Shown piece after piece: positions 40,137 to 48,655 of a stretch of 64,000 nucleotides of DNA; within the stretch, counting starts at the first letter, position 1, and every line of letters begins with the position of its first letter. Under the pieces are notes generated by a model. The model was given only the letters and a program-made list of their open reading frames with translations. It did no database searches and was not told the DNA's origin. This DNA is from Butyricicoccus intestinisimiae. GTDB taxonomy: Bacteria; Bacillota; Clostridia; Oscillospirales; Butyricicoccaceae. The translations under genes and the position numbers were made by a program. The DNA is taken from contig NZ_JAHLQI010000003.1 in the NCBI RefSeq assembly GCF_018918345.1, forward strand, positions 293,992-357,991, given 5' to 3'.

Positions 40137-40607
40137 TTAATATTTGTTCCAATACGCGGCAGCCAAAAATCCGGCTCCGGCAAGCAGCAGGACATTGTGC
40201 GGCACCGTCGGCAGATACCTCCAGACGCTCGTATACCAGTTTCCCCACAAATGCTGGTCGAACATCTGATGCAGCGGCAAAAGCGCAACTGCCAGCACAA
40301 GACACAGCACACCGGCAAGCAGACACAAGTGCATTCGTTTCCTTCGTTTCGCTTTTGCGTTTTCCACAGGCTGTGCAGAATGTTGTGGAATCTCTTGCCT
40401 GTTTTGCGTTTTCCCCAGAACCAGTTCGTCCAGCGAAACACCGAACAGCTCGCTGAGCCGAATCATGTTATCTAAATCCGGTTTGGCTGTTCCCAGCTCC
40501 CACTTGGAAATGGACTGGCGCGATACATGCAGCCGCTCTGCCAGTTCCTGCTGGGACAGGTTTGCCTGTCGGCGCAATGCTTGCAGTCTTGCTCCCAGTT
40601 CGTTCAT
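40137..40607 (-). CDS. XRE-family regulator with two C-terminal membrane segments
   Basis: 156 residues from ATG 40607 after AGGAGGATTCTAT; the longer frame upstream is unsupported. N-terminal helix-turn-helix: LGARLQALRRQANLSQQELA followed by HVSRQSISKWELGTAKPDLD. A basic linker and two hydrophobic segments (LCLLAGVLCLVLAVALLPL and NVLLLAGAGFLAAAYW) follow, making this a membrane-tethered regulator. Divergent from the ComEC-like gene. Target unknown. Confidence 0.85.
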   Translation of the reverse strand: MNELGARLQALRRQANLSQQELAERLHVSRQSISKWELGTAKPDLDNMIRLSELFGVSLDELVLGKTQNRQEIPQHSAQPVENAKAKRRKRMHLCLLAGVLCLVLAVALLPLHQMFDQHLWGNWYTSVWRYLPTVPHNVLLLAGAGFLAAAYWNKY

Positions 40608-40728
40608 ATAGAATCCTCCTCTCATATCCATCTGTTCTTTGGTATATTCACTATAGCATAGATACCCTGTGCATGCCACCGCTCCGGCGTGGCAGTTGCG
40701 CAACCGCCGGTTGCATTGGTCATACCGT

Positions 40729-40757
40729 TTGCATCTATGCGCATTTGCTGGTATACT
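40729..40757 (+). promoter_or_regulatory. Promoter of the ComEC-like hydrolase gene
   Basis: TTGCAT, 17 bases, TATACT, about 36 bases before the start codon. Confidence 0.6.
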
Positions 40758-40792
40758 AATAGTAAAGTTTTGCAAGTATAAAAGGGGATTCT

Positions 40793-41701
40793 ATGAAAAA
40801 GCGACACAATTTTTTATGGGTTATCACAGCGATGGTACTGGTCGCCTTTGCATTCAGCAAGGAATTTTTACCTGCCACCCATCCCGATAATACCCTCTCC
40901 AACACACTCGCAGGCACATCTGCCGCCGATGCAACCAACCTGCATTTTATCAATGTCGGGCAGGGCGATGCGGAACTCATTGTCTGCGGAGAGAATGCCG
41001 TCCTCATTGACGGCGGCAAGGCATCCGCAGGAAGCACTGTGGTCGATTATCTGTCTCGGCAGGGCATTGCCGAGCTGGATGCCGTCATCGCCACCCATCC
41101 GCACGAAGATCATATCGGCGGCCTCATCAATGTATTGGATGCGTTTCAAGTCGATGCCTTCTACATGTCAGATGAAGCCATGGACACGGACATTTACGAA
41201 AATTTGCTCGATGCCATTGACGACGAAGGCATTCAGCCGCAGTTCCCCGACATCGGCGATGTCATTCCGATTGGTGACAGCGGTGCCAAGCTGACCGTTC
41301 TCGCCCCGGGACCGGACAGCGCAGACACATACAGCAAAAACGACCCGAATACCTGGTCTCTGGTCTGTCGGCTGGACGCGAACGGATGCAGCGCCCTCTT
41401 TACCGGCGATACCACCGCCGCTGTTGAGAAAACCATGCTGCGTACCGAGCCCCATCTGCTGAACTGCGATGTCTTAAAGGTCGCACATCACGGCTCGCGC
41501 ACCGCATCTTCCAAGGATTTTATACAGGCTGTCTCTCCGTCCTACGCCGTAATTTCTTATGCGCAGGGCAATTCATACGGCCTGCCAAACAACGAAGTAT
41601 TTGAATATTTGAAACCGCTCGGCACAAAAATCTATGAGACCGCCAAGGACGGCACGGTGGTTCTCCAGCTGAAAAACGGACAGGTGAGTGTTGCATCATG
41701 A
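40793..41701 (+). CDS. ComEC/Rec2-like metallo-beta-lactamase-fold hydrolase
   Basis: 302 residues. One N-terminal hydrophobic segment (FLWVITAMVLVAFAFS) directs it out of the cytoplasm. The hydrolase domain has HFINVGQGDAELIVCGENAV, VIATHPHEDHIGGLINVL (zinc-binding HxHxDH), CSALFTGDTTA and VLKVAHHGSRTASSK, as in the C-terminal domain of ComEC. The channel domain of ComEC is absent, so this is a stand-alone extracellular hydrolase, perhaps a nuclease. Overlaps the DUF3006 gene by four bases. Confidence 0.9.
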   Translation: MKKRHNFLWVITAMVLVAFAFSKEFLPATHPDNTLSNTLAGTSAADATNLHFINVGQGDAELIVCGENAVLIDGGKASAGSTVVDYLSRQGIAELDAVIATHPHEDHIGGLINVLDAFQVDAFYMSDEAMDTDIYENLLDAIDDEGIQPQFPDIGDVIPIGDSGAKLTVLAPGPDSADTYSKNDPNTWSLVCRLDANGCSALFTGDTTAAVEKTMLRTEPHLLNCDVLKVAHHGSRTASSKDFIQAVSPSYAVISYAQGNSYGLPNNEVFEYLKPLGTKIYETAKDGTVVLQLKNGQVSVAS

Positions 41702-41907
41702 AGGGCATTGTAGACCGCATCGAGAACGGCATTGCCGTCGTTGAGACCAAGTCCGGCATGCTGGACCTTCCCGCACCGGACGGCTTACAAGACGGAGATT
41801 TTGTCGAGCTGGAAAACGGAAAAATTGTCTCGATAGATCGGGACGCCGCGCAGGCGCGCCGCGCCAAGCTGCAGGAGCGGCTTGACCGCATGATGAAGAA
41901 AAAGTAA
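41698..41907 (+). CDS. DUF3006 domain protein
   Basis: 69 residues. Starts MKGIVDRIENGIAVVETKSG and has GDFVELENGKIVSID, then a charged helix, matching DUF3006, a small beta-barrel-like protein frequently next to ComEC-like hydrolases. ATGA overlap with the upstream gene indicates coupled translation. Function unknown. Confidence 0.85.
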   Translation: MKGIVDRIENGIAVVETKSGMLDLPAPDGLQDGDFVELENGKIVSIDRDAAQARRAKLQERLDRMMKKK

Positions 41908-41909
41908 AC

Positions 41910-42178
41910 GCCCTCTCTGCCCAAAAGCCGTGACGGAAGGAGCGGCACGCGAACAAGTCTGAATCTAAACTGCCCTTCATTCGTCAATTGTACAGCTCGT
42001 ACCGGCTTCTTGGCTCTCCCCTTGGGAGAGCTGGCATTTGCGAAGCAAATGACTGAGAGGGCAGCACGCGAACAAATTCGTATCAGGATAGACCTCCAGC
42101 TAGCTGGTATTAGCCCTCTCTGTCGCTGCGCGACATCTCTCCCAAAGGGAGAGACAAGTTTGGTCTGTGCGTAAGAGA
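41910..42178. repeat. Dispersed repeat, second locus (one degenerate unit)
   Basis: Starts just after the DUF3006 stop. The first hairpin of the unit is broken, but GCCGTGACGGAAGGAG, the GGCTTCTTGGCTCTCCC segment, CATTTGC-GAA-GCAAATG and the final CTCTGTCGCTGCGCGACAT with CTCTCCC-AAA-GGGAGAG are kept. About 270 bases, one copy. Confidence 0.9.
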
Positions 42179-42207
42179 GAGACAGATTATCATGTGAAGT
42201 GCAACAG

Positions 42208-42253
42208 CAAAAAAAGCGTCAGTTCCGGAAAAGACCGGTTCTGACGCTTTTTC
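42208..42253. terminator. Terminator of the citrate synthase gene
   Basis: AAAAAGCGTCAG-TTCCGG pairs with CCGGTT-CTGACGCTTTTT; T-runs on both sides, so it may act in both directions. Confidence 0.85.
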
Positions 42254-42270
42254 TATCTCTATTTATCCAA

Positions 42271-43638
42271 TTATCCGCGCTCGGCAATCGGAATATAGCT
42301 CGCACGGGAAATAATCGGCTTGTACGCCGGACGAATAATCTTGCCGCCGGTGGTAACTTCCTCGATGCGGTGTGCCAGCCAGCCGACAATGCGGGCGGTG
42401 GCAAACAGCGGAGTGTACATCTCCTGCGGAATGCCCAGCATCTCGTAAACCAGACCGGAATACATATCGACATTCGCACACATGATGTTGTGTTCGCCGC
42501 GCACGCGATAGAATGCCTCCGGTGCCAGACGCTCGGTCAGCTCAATGAGATTGAACTCGCGCTCAAAGCCCTTCTGCGCTGCCAGCGGGCGCGCGGTATT
42601 TTTCAGTGCAACGGCACGCGGGTCAGACAGCGTGTAGACCGCATGTCCCATACCGTAAATCAGGCCGGAGCCGTCACCAGCTTCCTTGCGCATGATTTTG
42701 CACAGATATTCCAGAACTTCATCTTCATCTTCCCAATTGGAAATGTTTGCCTTCATTTCATCAAACTGCTTGCAGACACGCAGGTTTGCGCCGCCGTGAC
42801 GCGGGCCCTTCAGCGAGCCGATTGCCGCAGCGATTGCCGAATACGTATCCGTTGCGGAAGAAGACACAACTCGGGTGGTAAATGCGGAGTTGTTACCGCC
42901 GCCGTGCTCTGCATGGATAATCAAGCAGCGGTCAAGCAGCATGGCTTCCTCGCGGGTGAACATGCCATCCGGACGAATCAGACTCAAAATGTTTTCTGCC
43001 GTGGTGTAATTGCGATCCGGCATGTGCAGGAACATCGACGCATTGTCATAATATCTGCGCTTGGACTGATATGCATGGGAAATAATAACCGGAAACTTTG
43101 CGATCAGATTGACTGCCTGACGCACAATGTTTTGCAGGCTGGTGTCATCCGGATTCGGGTCATAAGAATACAGCGCCAGCGTAGACACTGCCAGTTTGTT
43201 CATAATATCGCGGCTCGGCGCACGCATAATGACGTCCTCGGTAAAGTTATCCGGCAGGGAACAGGCATCCGCCAGCATCTCCGTAAAGTCGTCCAGCTGT
43301 TCCTGTGTCGGCAGGGCGCCGCACAACAACAAATATGCGGTCTCCGGAAAGCCAAAGCGGTCTTCTGCATCAAAGCCGTCCAGCAGATCGTACAGGTTAT
43401 GGCCTCGGTAGGTCAGGCGGCCTTCAATCGGCTCGACTTCGCCCTCGTTTACCATATAACCGTGTACATTGGATACGCAGGTGATGCCGGCAAGTACGCC
43501 GGTGCCGTCTGCATTTCGCAGACCACGCTTGACTGCGTATTTGGAGAACATCTTCGGTCGGATCAGGTTATGATCCTCAAAGTTACTGCATAGATTGTCA
43601 ATGACGGAGGGTCTCATATCTTTCATCATGTCAACCAT
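42271..43638 (-). CDS. Citrate synthase
   Basis: 455 residues. Citrate/2-methylcitrate synthase motifs: EGRLTYRGHNLYDLL, AEHGGGNNSAFTTRVVSSS, SLKGPRHGGANLRV (catalytic His), GMGHAVYTLSDPRA (second His) and NVDMYSGLVYEMLGIP (catalytic Asp). Condenses oxaloacetate with acetyl-CoA. No other TCA genes adjoin it; in such anaerobes it usually feeds glutamate synthesis. Start ATG follows GAGGTGATTCCAA. Transcribed divergently from SpoIID. Confidence 0.93.
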   Translation of the reverse strand: MVDMMKDMRPSVIDNLCSNFEDHNLIRPKMFSKYAVKRGLRNADGTGVLAGITCVSNVHGYMVNEGEVEPIEGRLTYRGHNLYDLLDGFDAEDRFGFPETAYLLLCGALPTQEQLDDFTEMLADACSLPDNFTEDVIMRAPSRDIMNKLAVSTLALYSYDPNPDDTSLQNIVRQAVNLIAKFPVIISHAYQSKRRYYDNASMFLHMPDRNYTTAENILSLIRPDGMFTREEAMLLDRCLIIHAEHGGGNNSAFTTRVVSSSATDTYSAIAAAIGSLKGPRHGGANLRVCKQFDEMKANISNWEDEDEVLEYLCKIMRKEAGDGSGLIYGMGHAVYTLSDPRAVALKNTARPLAAQKGFEREFNLIELTERLAPEAFYRVRGEHNIMCANVDMYSGLVYEMLGIPQEMYTPLFATARIVGWLAHRIEEVTTGGKIIRPAYKPIISRASYIPIAERG

Positions 43639-43727
43639 TTGGAATCACCTCATCAATCAGATCTCCGCCCCTCCGCGCAGCGCAGAAAAGCCGCAGAAGG
43701 CAGAACATGTTACTTCATATGAATTAT

Positions 43728-43756
43728 ATATTACATCAATCCTGCAAATATGTCAA
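43728..43756 (-). promoter_or_regulatory. Promoter of the citrate synthase gene
   Basis: Minus-strand TTGACA, 17 bases, TAATAT; leader about 85 bases. Confidence 0.65.
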
Positions 43757-43791
43757 ACCAACGCTTGCCCGCAAAACAGAAGGAATGAATT

Positions 43792-44853
43792 ATGAAACGT
43801 ATACTTTTCCGTGTGTTTTTCATCATTTTTTTGGCATTTGTTCTGCCTGTAGCGGCAGCACACTACAAAAATATGGCAGAAACTACTGAAAAAATTCATA
43901 TTGTAAACAATGTGGAAAATAATTTGGACGTGCAGAATTCTGACACAAAGAATGCAAAAAATGACGAACCTCCAGCATCCCCAGCAAAAAATGACGGTAC
44001 ACCCAGCAGAACCATCACCGTTCTCATTCATGGAGATGTGCACGAGATGACCTTGGAGGATTACACCGCCGGTGCGCTGGCGGCGGAGATGCCCGCCTCG
44101 TTTCCCGAAGAAGCCCTCAAAGCGCAGGCGGTCGCCGCGCGCACATTTGCCGTCTATAAACAATCGCTGGGCACGGACACGCAGCATCCCAACGCAGCAG
44201 TCTGCGCCGATTACACGCACTGTGCCGCCTTTGTCGATCTGGACACCGAAGCCAAACAGCAGTGGGGCAGCAATGCCGCGGCGTGGACGGAGAAAATCAA
44301 AACCGCCGTGCGGGAGACAAACGGACAGGTCGTGACGTACAACGGCACGCCAATCGCCGCCGTGTTCCACTCGGCAGCCGCCAAGCAGACCGAAGCCGCG
44401 GTCAGCGTCTGGGGAACGGATATTCCGTATCTCACAACCGTGGACAGCGACGGCGACGCCGATTGTCCCAAGTATGACGCCTCTGTCACATTCGGTGCGG
44501 AGGAATTTCGGCAGATCATGCTGTCTAAATTTCCCGACATCAATTTGACGGGTCTGCCGAAAACTTGGTTCACCGACATCGACACCTCGGAAGCAGGCGG
44601 CGTGCGCACCTGTAAAATCGGCGAACAAGAGCTGAAGGGAACCGAAGTCCGCGCGCTGTTCGGCTTAAATTCTACGCACTTTACCATCAAAACCACAGAC
44701 ACCTCGCTCACCTTTCACACGCAGGGCTACGGGCACGGCGTCGGCATGAGCCAGTACGGTGCGCGAAACATGGCGGAAAACGGAAAGAGCTATCGAGAGA
44801 TTTTGACCCATTATTATACCGACACGCAAATCACCGCGCTCGGCGCTCAATAA
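43792..44853 (+). CDS. spoIID: Stage II sporulation protein D-like (SpoIID/LytB domain)
   Basis: 353 residues. One N-terminal membrane segment (LFRVFFIIFLAFVLPVAAA) and a low-complexity region up to about residue 70 precede the SpoIID domain: MTLEDYTAGALAAEMPASFP, EALKAQAVAARTFAVYK, AAVFHSAAAKQTEAAVSVWG and the end GYGHGVGMSQYGARNMAENG. SpoIID is a lytic transglycosylase active during forespore engulfment together with SpoIIP and SpoIIM, and the engulfment-stage SpoIIQ-like protein also occurs in this window. Confidence 0.88.
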   Translation: MKRILFRVFFIIFLAFVLPVAAAHYKNMAETTEKIHIVNNVENNLDVQNSDTKNAKNDEPPASPAKNDGTPSRTITVLIHGDVHEMTLEDYTAGALAAEMPASFPEEALKAQAVAARTFAVYKQSLGTDTQHPNAAVCADYTHCAAFVDLDTEAKQQWGSNAAAWTEKIKTAVRETNGQVVTYNGTPIAAVFHSAAAKQTEAAVSVWGTDIPYLTTVDSDGDADCPKYDASVTFGAEEFRQIMLSKFPDINLTGLPKTWFTDIDTSEAGGVRTCKIGEQELKGTEVRALFGLNSTHFTIKTTDTSLTFHTQGYGHGVGMSQYGARNMAENGKSYREILTHYYTDTQITALGAQ

Positions 44854-44973
44854 TCGTATATTTTATATTATATTGTACAAATAGTTTTATTTGGAACGAT
44901 TTCTGTAATTGACGGAACCAGCTCCGCGCGTTACAATAGGCGGTAGATGTTTTTTAGATGTGGAGGAAATTGT

Positions 44974-45693
44974 ATGAAATTTGACAATGCCGCATGGTTC
45001 CGTCGCGGCATTCAAAACGGCGTACCGATCGCGCTCGGATACCTCGCAGTATCGTTTACGCTGGGCATCGCGGCGCGCAATGCCGGTCTGACCGCTTGGC
45101 AGGGCGCAGCAGCCAGTGTGACGACGGTTGCTTCCGCGGGCGAATATGCCGGCTTCAATGTCATTCAGGCAGGAGCCGGATACATAGAGATGGCGATTAT
45201 GATGTTCGTCATCAACGCGCGGTATTTATTGATGTCCTGCTCCCTGAGCCAAAAGCTCGCGCCGGATCTGCCGCTCGTGCACCGTCTGCTCATCGGCTGG
45301 GGCATTACCGATGAAATTTTCGGCGTGGCAAGCGTTGTGCCGGACAAGCTCAATCCATGGTACAATTACGGCATGATGGCAATCTCCATTCCGGCTTGGA
45401 CCATCGGCACTGCAGTCGGCATTGCCGTCGGCAATATTCTGCCGCACCACGTTGTCAGTGCACTCGGTGTCGGTCTGTACGGCATGTTTTTGGCTATTAT
45501 CATCCCGCCCGGACGCAAAAACAAGGTCATCGCCGGTCTCGTTGCCATCTCGATGGCGGCCAGTCTCGCCATGTCGGTCTTGCCGGTCGTATCGCACATT
45601 TCATCCGGCATGCGCACCATTATTCTGACGGTTGTAATCGCAGGCATCGCCGCTGTTGCGTTCCCGATCAAGGAGGAAGAACATGCTCAATAA
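44974..45693 (+). CDS. azlC: AzlC family branched-chain amino acid exporter subunit
   Basis: 239 residues from ATG 44974 after TGGAGGAAATTGT. Several membrane segments; the N-terminal FRRGIQNGVPIALGYLAVSF and SAGEYAGFNVIQAGAGYIEM regions are typical. Exports branched-chain amino acids (or azaleucine) with AzlD. Overlaps azlD by 11 bases. Confidence 0.92.
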   Translation: MKFDNAAWFRRGIQNGVPIALGYLAVSFTLGIAARNAGLTAWQGAAASVTTVASAGEYAGFNVIQAGAGYIEMAIMMFVINARYLLMSCSLSQKLAPDLPLVHRLLIGWGITDEIFGVASVVPDKLNPWYNYGMMAISIPAWTIGTAVGIAVGNILPHHVVSALGVGLYGMFLAIIIPPGRKNKVIAGLVAISMAASLAMSVLPVVSHISSGMRTIILTVVIAGIAAVAFPIKEEEHAQ

Positions 45694-45988
45694 TGCTTGG
45701 ATTTACATCGCCGTCATGGCAGGCGTCACCTATTTGATTCGTGTTTTGCCGTTGACGCTCATTCGCAAGGAAATCAAAAACCAAACCATCCGCTCGTTTT
45801 TGTTCTACGTGCCATATGTGACGCTCGCCGTCATGACGTTTCCCGCCATCATACAGGCAACCGACAGCATGTGGGCAGGTCTTGCCGCGCTGATTGCGGG
45901 CATTGCGCTCGCTTGGTTTGGCGGCAGTCTGTTTCAGGTCGCCGTGGCTGCGTGCGCTGTGGTATTTGTGTTGGAGTTATTTTTGTGA
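45683..45988 (+). CDS. azlD: AzlD family branched-chain amino acid exporter subunit
   Basis: 101 residues from ATG 45683 after AAGGAGGAAGAAC within azlC. Three to four membrane segments; YLIRVLPLTLIRKEIKN and SFLFYVPYVTLAVMTFPAII match AzlD. Small partner of AzlC. Confidence 0.92.
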   Translation: MLNNAWIYIAVMAGVTYLIRVLPLTLIRKEIKNQTIRSFLFYVPYVTLAVMTFPAIIQATDSMWAGLAALIAGIALAWFGGSLFQVAVAACAVVFVLELFL

Positions 45989-46009
45989 CAAGATTCGCAC
46001 AGATTTCTC

Positions 46010-46183
46010 GGCTCTCCCTCTGGGAGAGCTGGCATTTGCAAAGCAAATGACTGAGAGGGCTGAGAAAATGAACTGATTCGCATCAGGTAAATTTGAGAAA
46101 ATTTATAGCAAACACCTGCCCTCTCTGTCGCTGCGCGACATCTCTCCCAGAGGGAGAGACAAGTTGAGTCTGTGCGTAAGAGC
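46010..46183. repeat. Dispersed repeat, third locus (core ~174 bp)
   Basis: Contains only the core of the family: GGCTCTCCC-TCT-GGGAGAGC, CATTTGC-AAA-GCAAATG, ACTGAGAGGG, a variable AT-rich centre, CCTCTCTGTCGCTGCGCGAC and CTCTCCC-AGA-GGGAGAG, then the TCTGTGCGTAAGAGC end. Loop substitutions are compensated, so the stems stay paired. It lies between azlD and the riboswitch promoter. Confidence 0.9.
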
Positions 46184-46193
46184 AAACAGCACC

Positions 46194-46223
46194 TTGACAC
46201 GCTGCACCGCGCCATGCTATAGT
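46194..46223 (+). promoter_or_regulatory. Promoter of the riboswitch-antiporter transcript
   Basis: TTGACA, 18 bases, TATAGT with an upstream TG (TGCTATAGT). Transcription should begin near 46230. Confidence 0.8.
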
Positions 46224-46240
46224 GTATTCACACAATAAAA

Positions 46241-46399
46241 ATCTCCGTGAGGGAGTAGTTTGCGGCACATGCCGTGAAAATATCAACAATCGCGTCGATG
46301 TCCCATCGACTGGTATTTTCTTAAAAAATGAGACTCATAGACGAACGTACAGCAGGGAATCCTATTTCTTGCTATGCCATCGTCTATGAGTCTTTTTTT
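46241..46399 (+). promoter_or_regulatory. yybP-ykoY (Mn2+) riboswitch with terminator
   Basis: The aptamer (about 46241-46321) has the conserved GAGGGAGTAG, a hairpin CGGCA-CAT-GCCG, then GAAAATA-TCAACAATCGCG, hairpin TCGATG-TCC-CATCGA, CTGG and TATTTTC, which is the loop-1/loop-3 layout of the Mn2+-sensing yybP-ykoY class. It is followed by a strong terminator: AGACTCATAGACGA (46331-46344) pairs with TCGTCTATGAGTCT (46380-46393) and ends in T7. Mn2+ binding presumably prevents termination and allows the antiporter to be made. Confidence 0.82.
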
Positions 46400-46441
46400 G
46401 TCCTCTTCGCGGAGTGTATGCTGTTTTGGAGGAAGAAATCT

Positions 46442-47383
46442 ATGATTTATCTGTTGTACCTGCTCGTCGCTGCGGGCGTCGTGCTGTTTTCGGTCAAGGC
46501 ATCCGAATATGTGGATCTGCTGGACAAGAAAACCAGTCTGTCCGGCGCCTTTATCGGCGGCATCATGCTGTCCGCTGTCACCAGTCTGCCGGAACTGTTC
46601 ACCAGCATTTCCGCCACCGTGCTCATTCACCAGCCGGGGCTTTGTCTGGGCAATATCTTGGGCAGTGATCTGTTCAACATGGCGATGCTGTCGTTTTTCC
46701 TGCTGATTTTCGCGCGGACATTTCGAGAGGGCAAGCTGTCCTCCAGCCATCGCATGGTGACGGTTTTTGTCTTGATTTGTTATGTCGTGATGATTCTCAA
46801 CTGGCTGGGTATTGTGCGCATGCAGATGTTCAACATCAGCCTGTCTTCGGTCATCATTGTCCTGATGTATCTGCTGAGCATTCGGTATCTGTCCGCAGAG
46901 GACGGCAGCACGGAGGAAGAAGAAACCGTCAGCCCGCTGACCATTCCGCAGATCACCGTTCGTTTTGTCCTCGTCAGCGTTGGCATTGTCGTGCTCAGCA
47001 TTGTCATCACCTATATTACCGATGCCATTTCCCTGCGCCTGCATCTGGGACAGGGCATGGCCGGTGCGCTGTTCCTCGGCATTGCGACCAGTCTGCCGGA
47101 GGCCGCCTCTACGGTCTCGCTGCTGCGCATGAAAAATGTGGACATCGCGTTCGGCAACATTGTCGGCAGCAATATTTTCAACTTCATCATCATGGCAGTG
47201 GTCGATATTCTGTATCGCGGCTCTGTCTATGACTTCAGCGATCCGCAGACAGTGGTTCTCATGCTGTGCGGCACTGCAGCACTGCCTATTCTATGGATTA
47301 TGATGAAATTCCGCAACAAGGCGACGCAAATCATTTGTCCGCTGGGCATCATCGCCTGCTATGTGGCTTTCTTGATGGGATGA
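46442..47383 (+). CDS. CaCA-family cation:sodium antiporter, likely Mn2+/Ca2+ exporter
   Basis: 313 residues from ATG 46442, after TTGGAGGAAGAAATCT; upstream in-frame codons lie inside the terminator. Ten or so membrane segments in two inverted repeats; the alpha motifs are GIMLSAVTSLPELFTSISA with GNILGSDLFNMAM, and LGIATSLPEAASTVSLL with GNIVGSNIFNFIIM. Typical of YrbG-like sodium/calcium exchangers. The Mn2+ riboswitch upstream suggests that manganese is exported in this case. Confidence 0.9.
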   Translation: MIYLLYLLVAAGVVLFSVKASEYVDLLDKKTSLSGAFIGGIMLSAVTSLPELFTSISATVLIHQPGLCLGNILGSDLFNMAMLSFFLLIFARTFREGKLSSSHRMVTVFVLICYVVMILNWLGIVRMQMFNISLSSVIIVLMYLLSIRYLSAEDGSTEEEETVSPLTIPQITVRFVLVSVGIVVLSIVITYITDAISLRLHLGQGMAGALFLGIATSLPEAASTVSLLRMKNVDIAFGNIVGSNIFNFIIMAVVDILYRGSVYDFSDPQTVVLMLCGTAALPILWIMMKFRNKATQIICPLGIIACYVAFLMG

Positions 47384-47455
47384 GGCGTTTTCTTCGCCTT
47401 CTCCCATAATTCTTCGGATTTTTTGTGCGTTTCCCCATAAAATTCCCAATATCGC

Positions 47456-47485
47456 TTGAACATATCAACCAAAAAGTTGTATAAT
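47456..47485 (+). promoter_or_regulatory. Promoter of pta
   Basis: TTGAAC, 18 bases, TATAAT, about 75 bases before the gene. Confidence 0.65.
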
Positions 47486-47560
47486 GGTTATATCATCCAA
47501 CGAGAGGCGCGTTCTCTCCGCGGAAAAGAATGTGTAAATTTATTTTTGGAGGGAAAACCA

Positions 47561-48577
47561 ATGTTTGAGAATCTGATTGCTGCTCTGAAGGCAGAGCGCA
47601 GAACTATCGTTTTCACAGAGGGTCCGGACGCTCGTATTCTGGAGGCAACTGCTCGTCTGCTCAAGGATGACCTGATGGACGTTATCCTTATCGGCGGCGT
47701 TGACGAAGTAAAGGCTGCTGCTGCACAGGGCGGTTTTGACATCGAGAAGGCTACCATCATTGATCCGGCAAACTACGCTGAATTCGATGAGATGGCACAG
47801 AAGATGTTCGAGCTGCGCAAGGGCAAGATGGACATGGATACCGTCAAGGCAAATCTGGCAAAGGGCAACTACTTCGGCACCATGCTGGTAAAGATGGGCA
47901 AGGCTGACGCTCTGCTGGGCGGCGCTACCTACTCCACCGCTGATACCGTTCGTCCGGCTCTGCAGCTGGTTAAGACCAAGCCGGGTGCACATCTCGTAAG
48001 CTCCTGCTTTATTCTGAGCCGTCCGGCTAAGGATGGCGGCGAAGAGATGTACGCAATGGGTGACTGCGCAATCAACATCTCCTATGAGGACACCGTTGAC
48101 AAGAAGACCGGTGAGGTTACACTGACTGCTGCTCAGAAGATCGCTGAGGTTGCTATCGAGACCGCAAAGACCGGCGCTGCTTTCGGCATCGACCCGAAGG
48201 TTGCTATGCTGTCCTACTCCACCATGGGCTCCGGCAAGGGTCCGACCGTTACCATGATGCGTGACGCTACCGCTGCTGCAAAGGAGCTGGCTCCGGAGCT
48301 GGCAGTTGACGGCGAGCTGCAGTTTGACGCTGCATTCTCTCCGGTTGTTGCTAAGACCAAGGCAAAGGGTTCTCCGGTTGCTGGTCAGGCAAACACCTTT
48401 ATCTTCCCGGACATCAACGCAGGCAACATCGGCTACAAGATCGCACAGCGTCTGGGCGGCTTCGAAGCTTACGGCCCGATTCTGCAGGGTCTGAACGCTC
48501 CGATCAACGACCTGTCCCGTGGCTGCAATGCGGACGAGGTTTACCAGATGGCTATCATCACCGCTGGCCTGAAGTAA
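47561..48577 (+). CDS. pta: Phosphate acetyltransferase
   Basis: 338 residues from ATG 47561 after TGGAGGGAAAACCA. Family motifs: IVFTEGPDARILEATARLL, LGGATYSTADTVRPALQLV, SSCFILSRPAKDG, VAMLSYSTMGSGKGPTV and ANTFIFPDINAGNIGYKIAQ. Converts acetyl-CoA and phosphate to acetyl phosphate, the ATP-yielding step of fermentation with acetate kinase. ackA is not adjacent. Codon use is distinct from neighbours (many GCT and CTG/AAG codons), as expected for a highly expressed gene. Confidence 0.96.
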   Translation: MFENLIAALKAERRTIVFTEGPDARILEATARLLKDDLMDVILIGGVDEVKAAAAQGGFDIEKATIIDPANYAEFDEMAQKMFELRKGKMDMDTVKANLAKGNYFGTMLVKMGKADALLGGATYSTADTVRPALQLVKTKPGAHLVSSCFILSRPAKDGGEEMYAMGDCAINISYEDTVDKKTGEVTLTAAQKIAEVAIETAKTGAAFGIDPKVAMLSYSTMGSGKGPTVTMMRDATAAAKELAPELAVDGELQFDAAFSPVVAKTKAKGSPVAGQANTFIFPDINAGNIGYKIAQRLGGFEAYGPILQGLNAPINDLSRGCNADEVYQMAIITAGLK

Positions 48578-48598
48578 TTTTACACAGAACGGATTTGT

Positions 48599-48632
48599 AC
48601 AGCCGCTGTCTCCGGACAGCGGCTGTCTTTCT
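48599..48632 (+). terminator. Terminator of pta
   Basis: ACAGCCGCTGTC-TCCG-GACAGCGGCTGT followed by CTTTCTCT; strong stem, interrupted T-run. Confidence 0.75.
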
Positions 48633-48655
48633 CTCACCGATTTACGACACAACAT

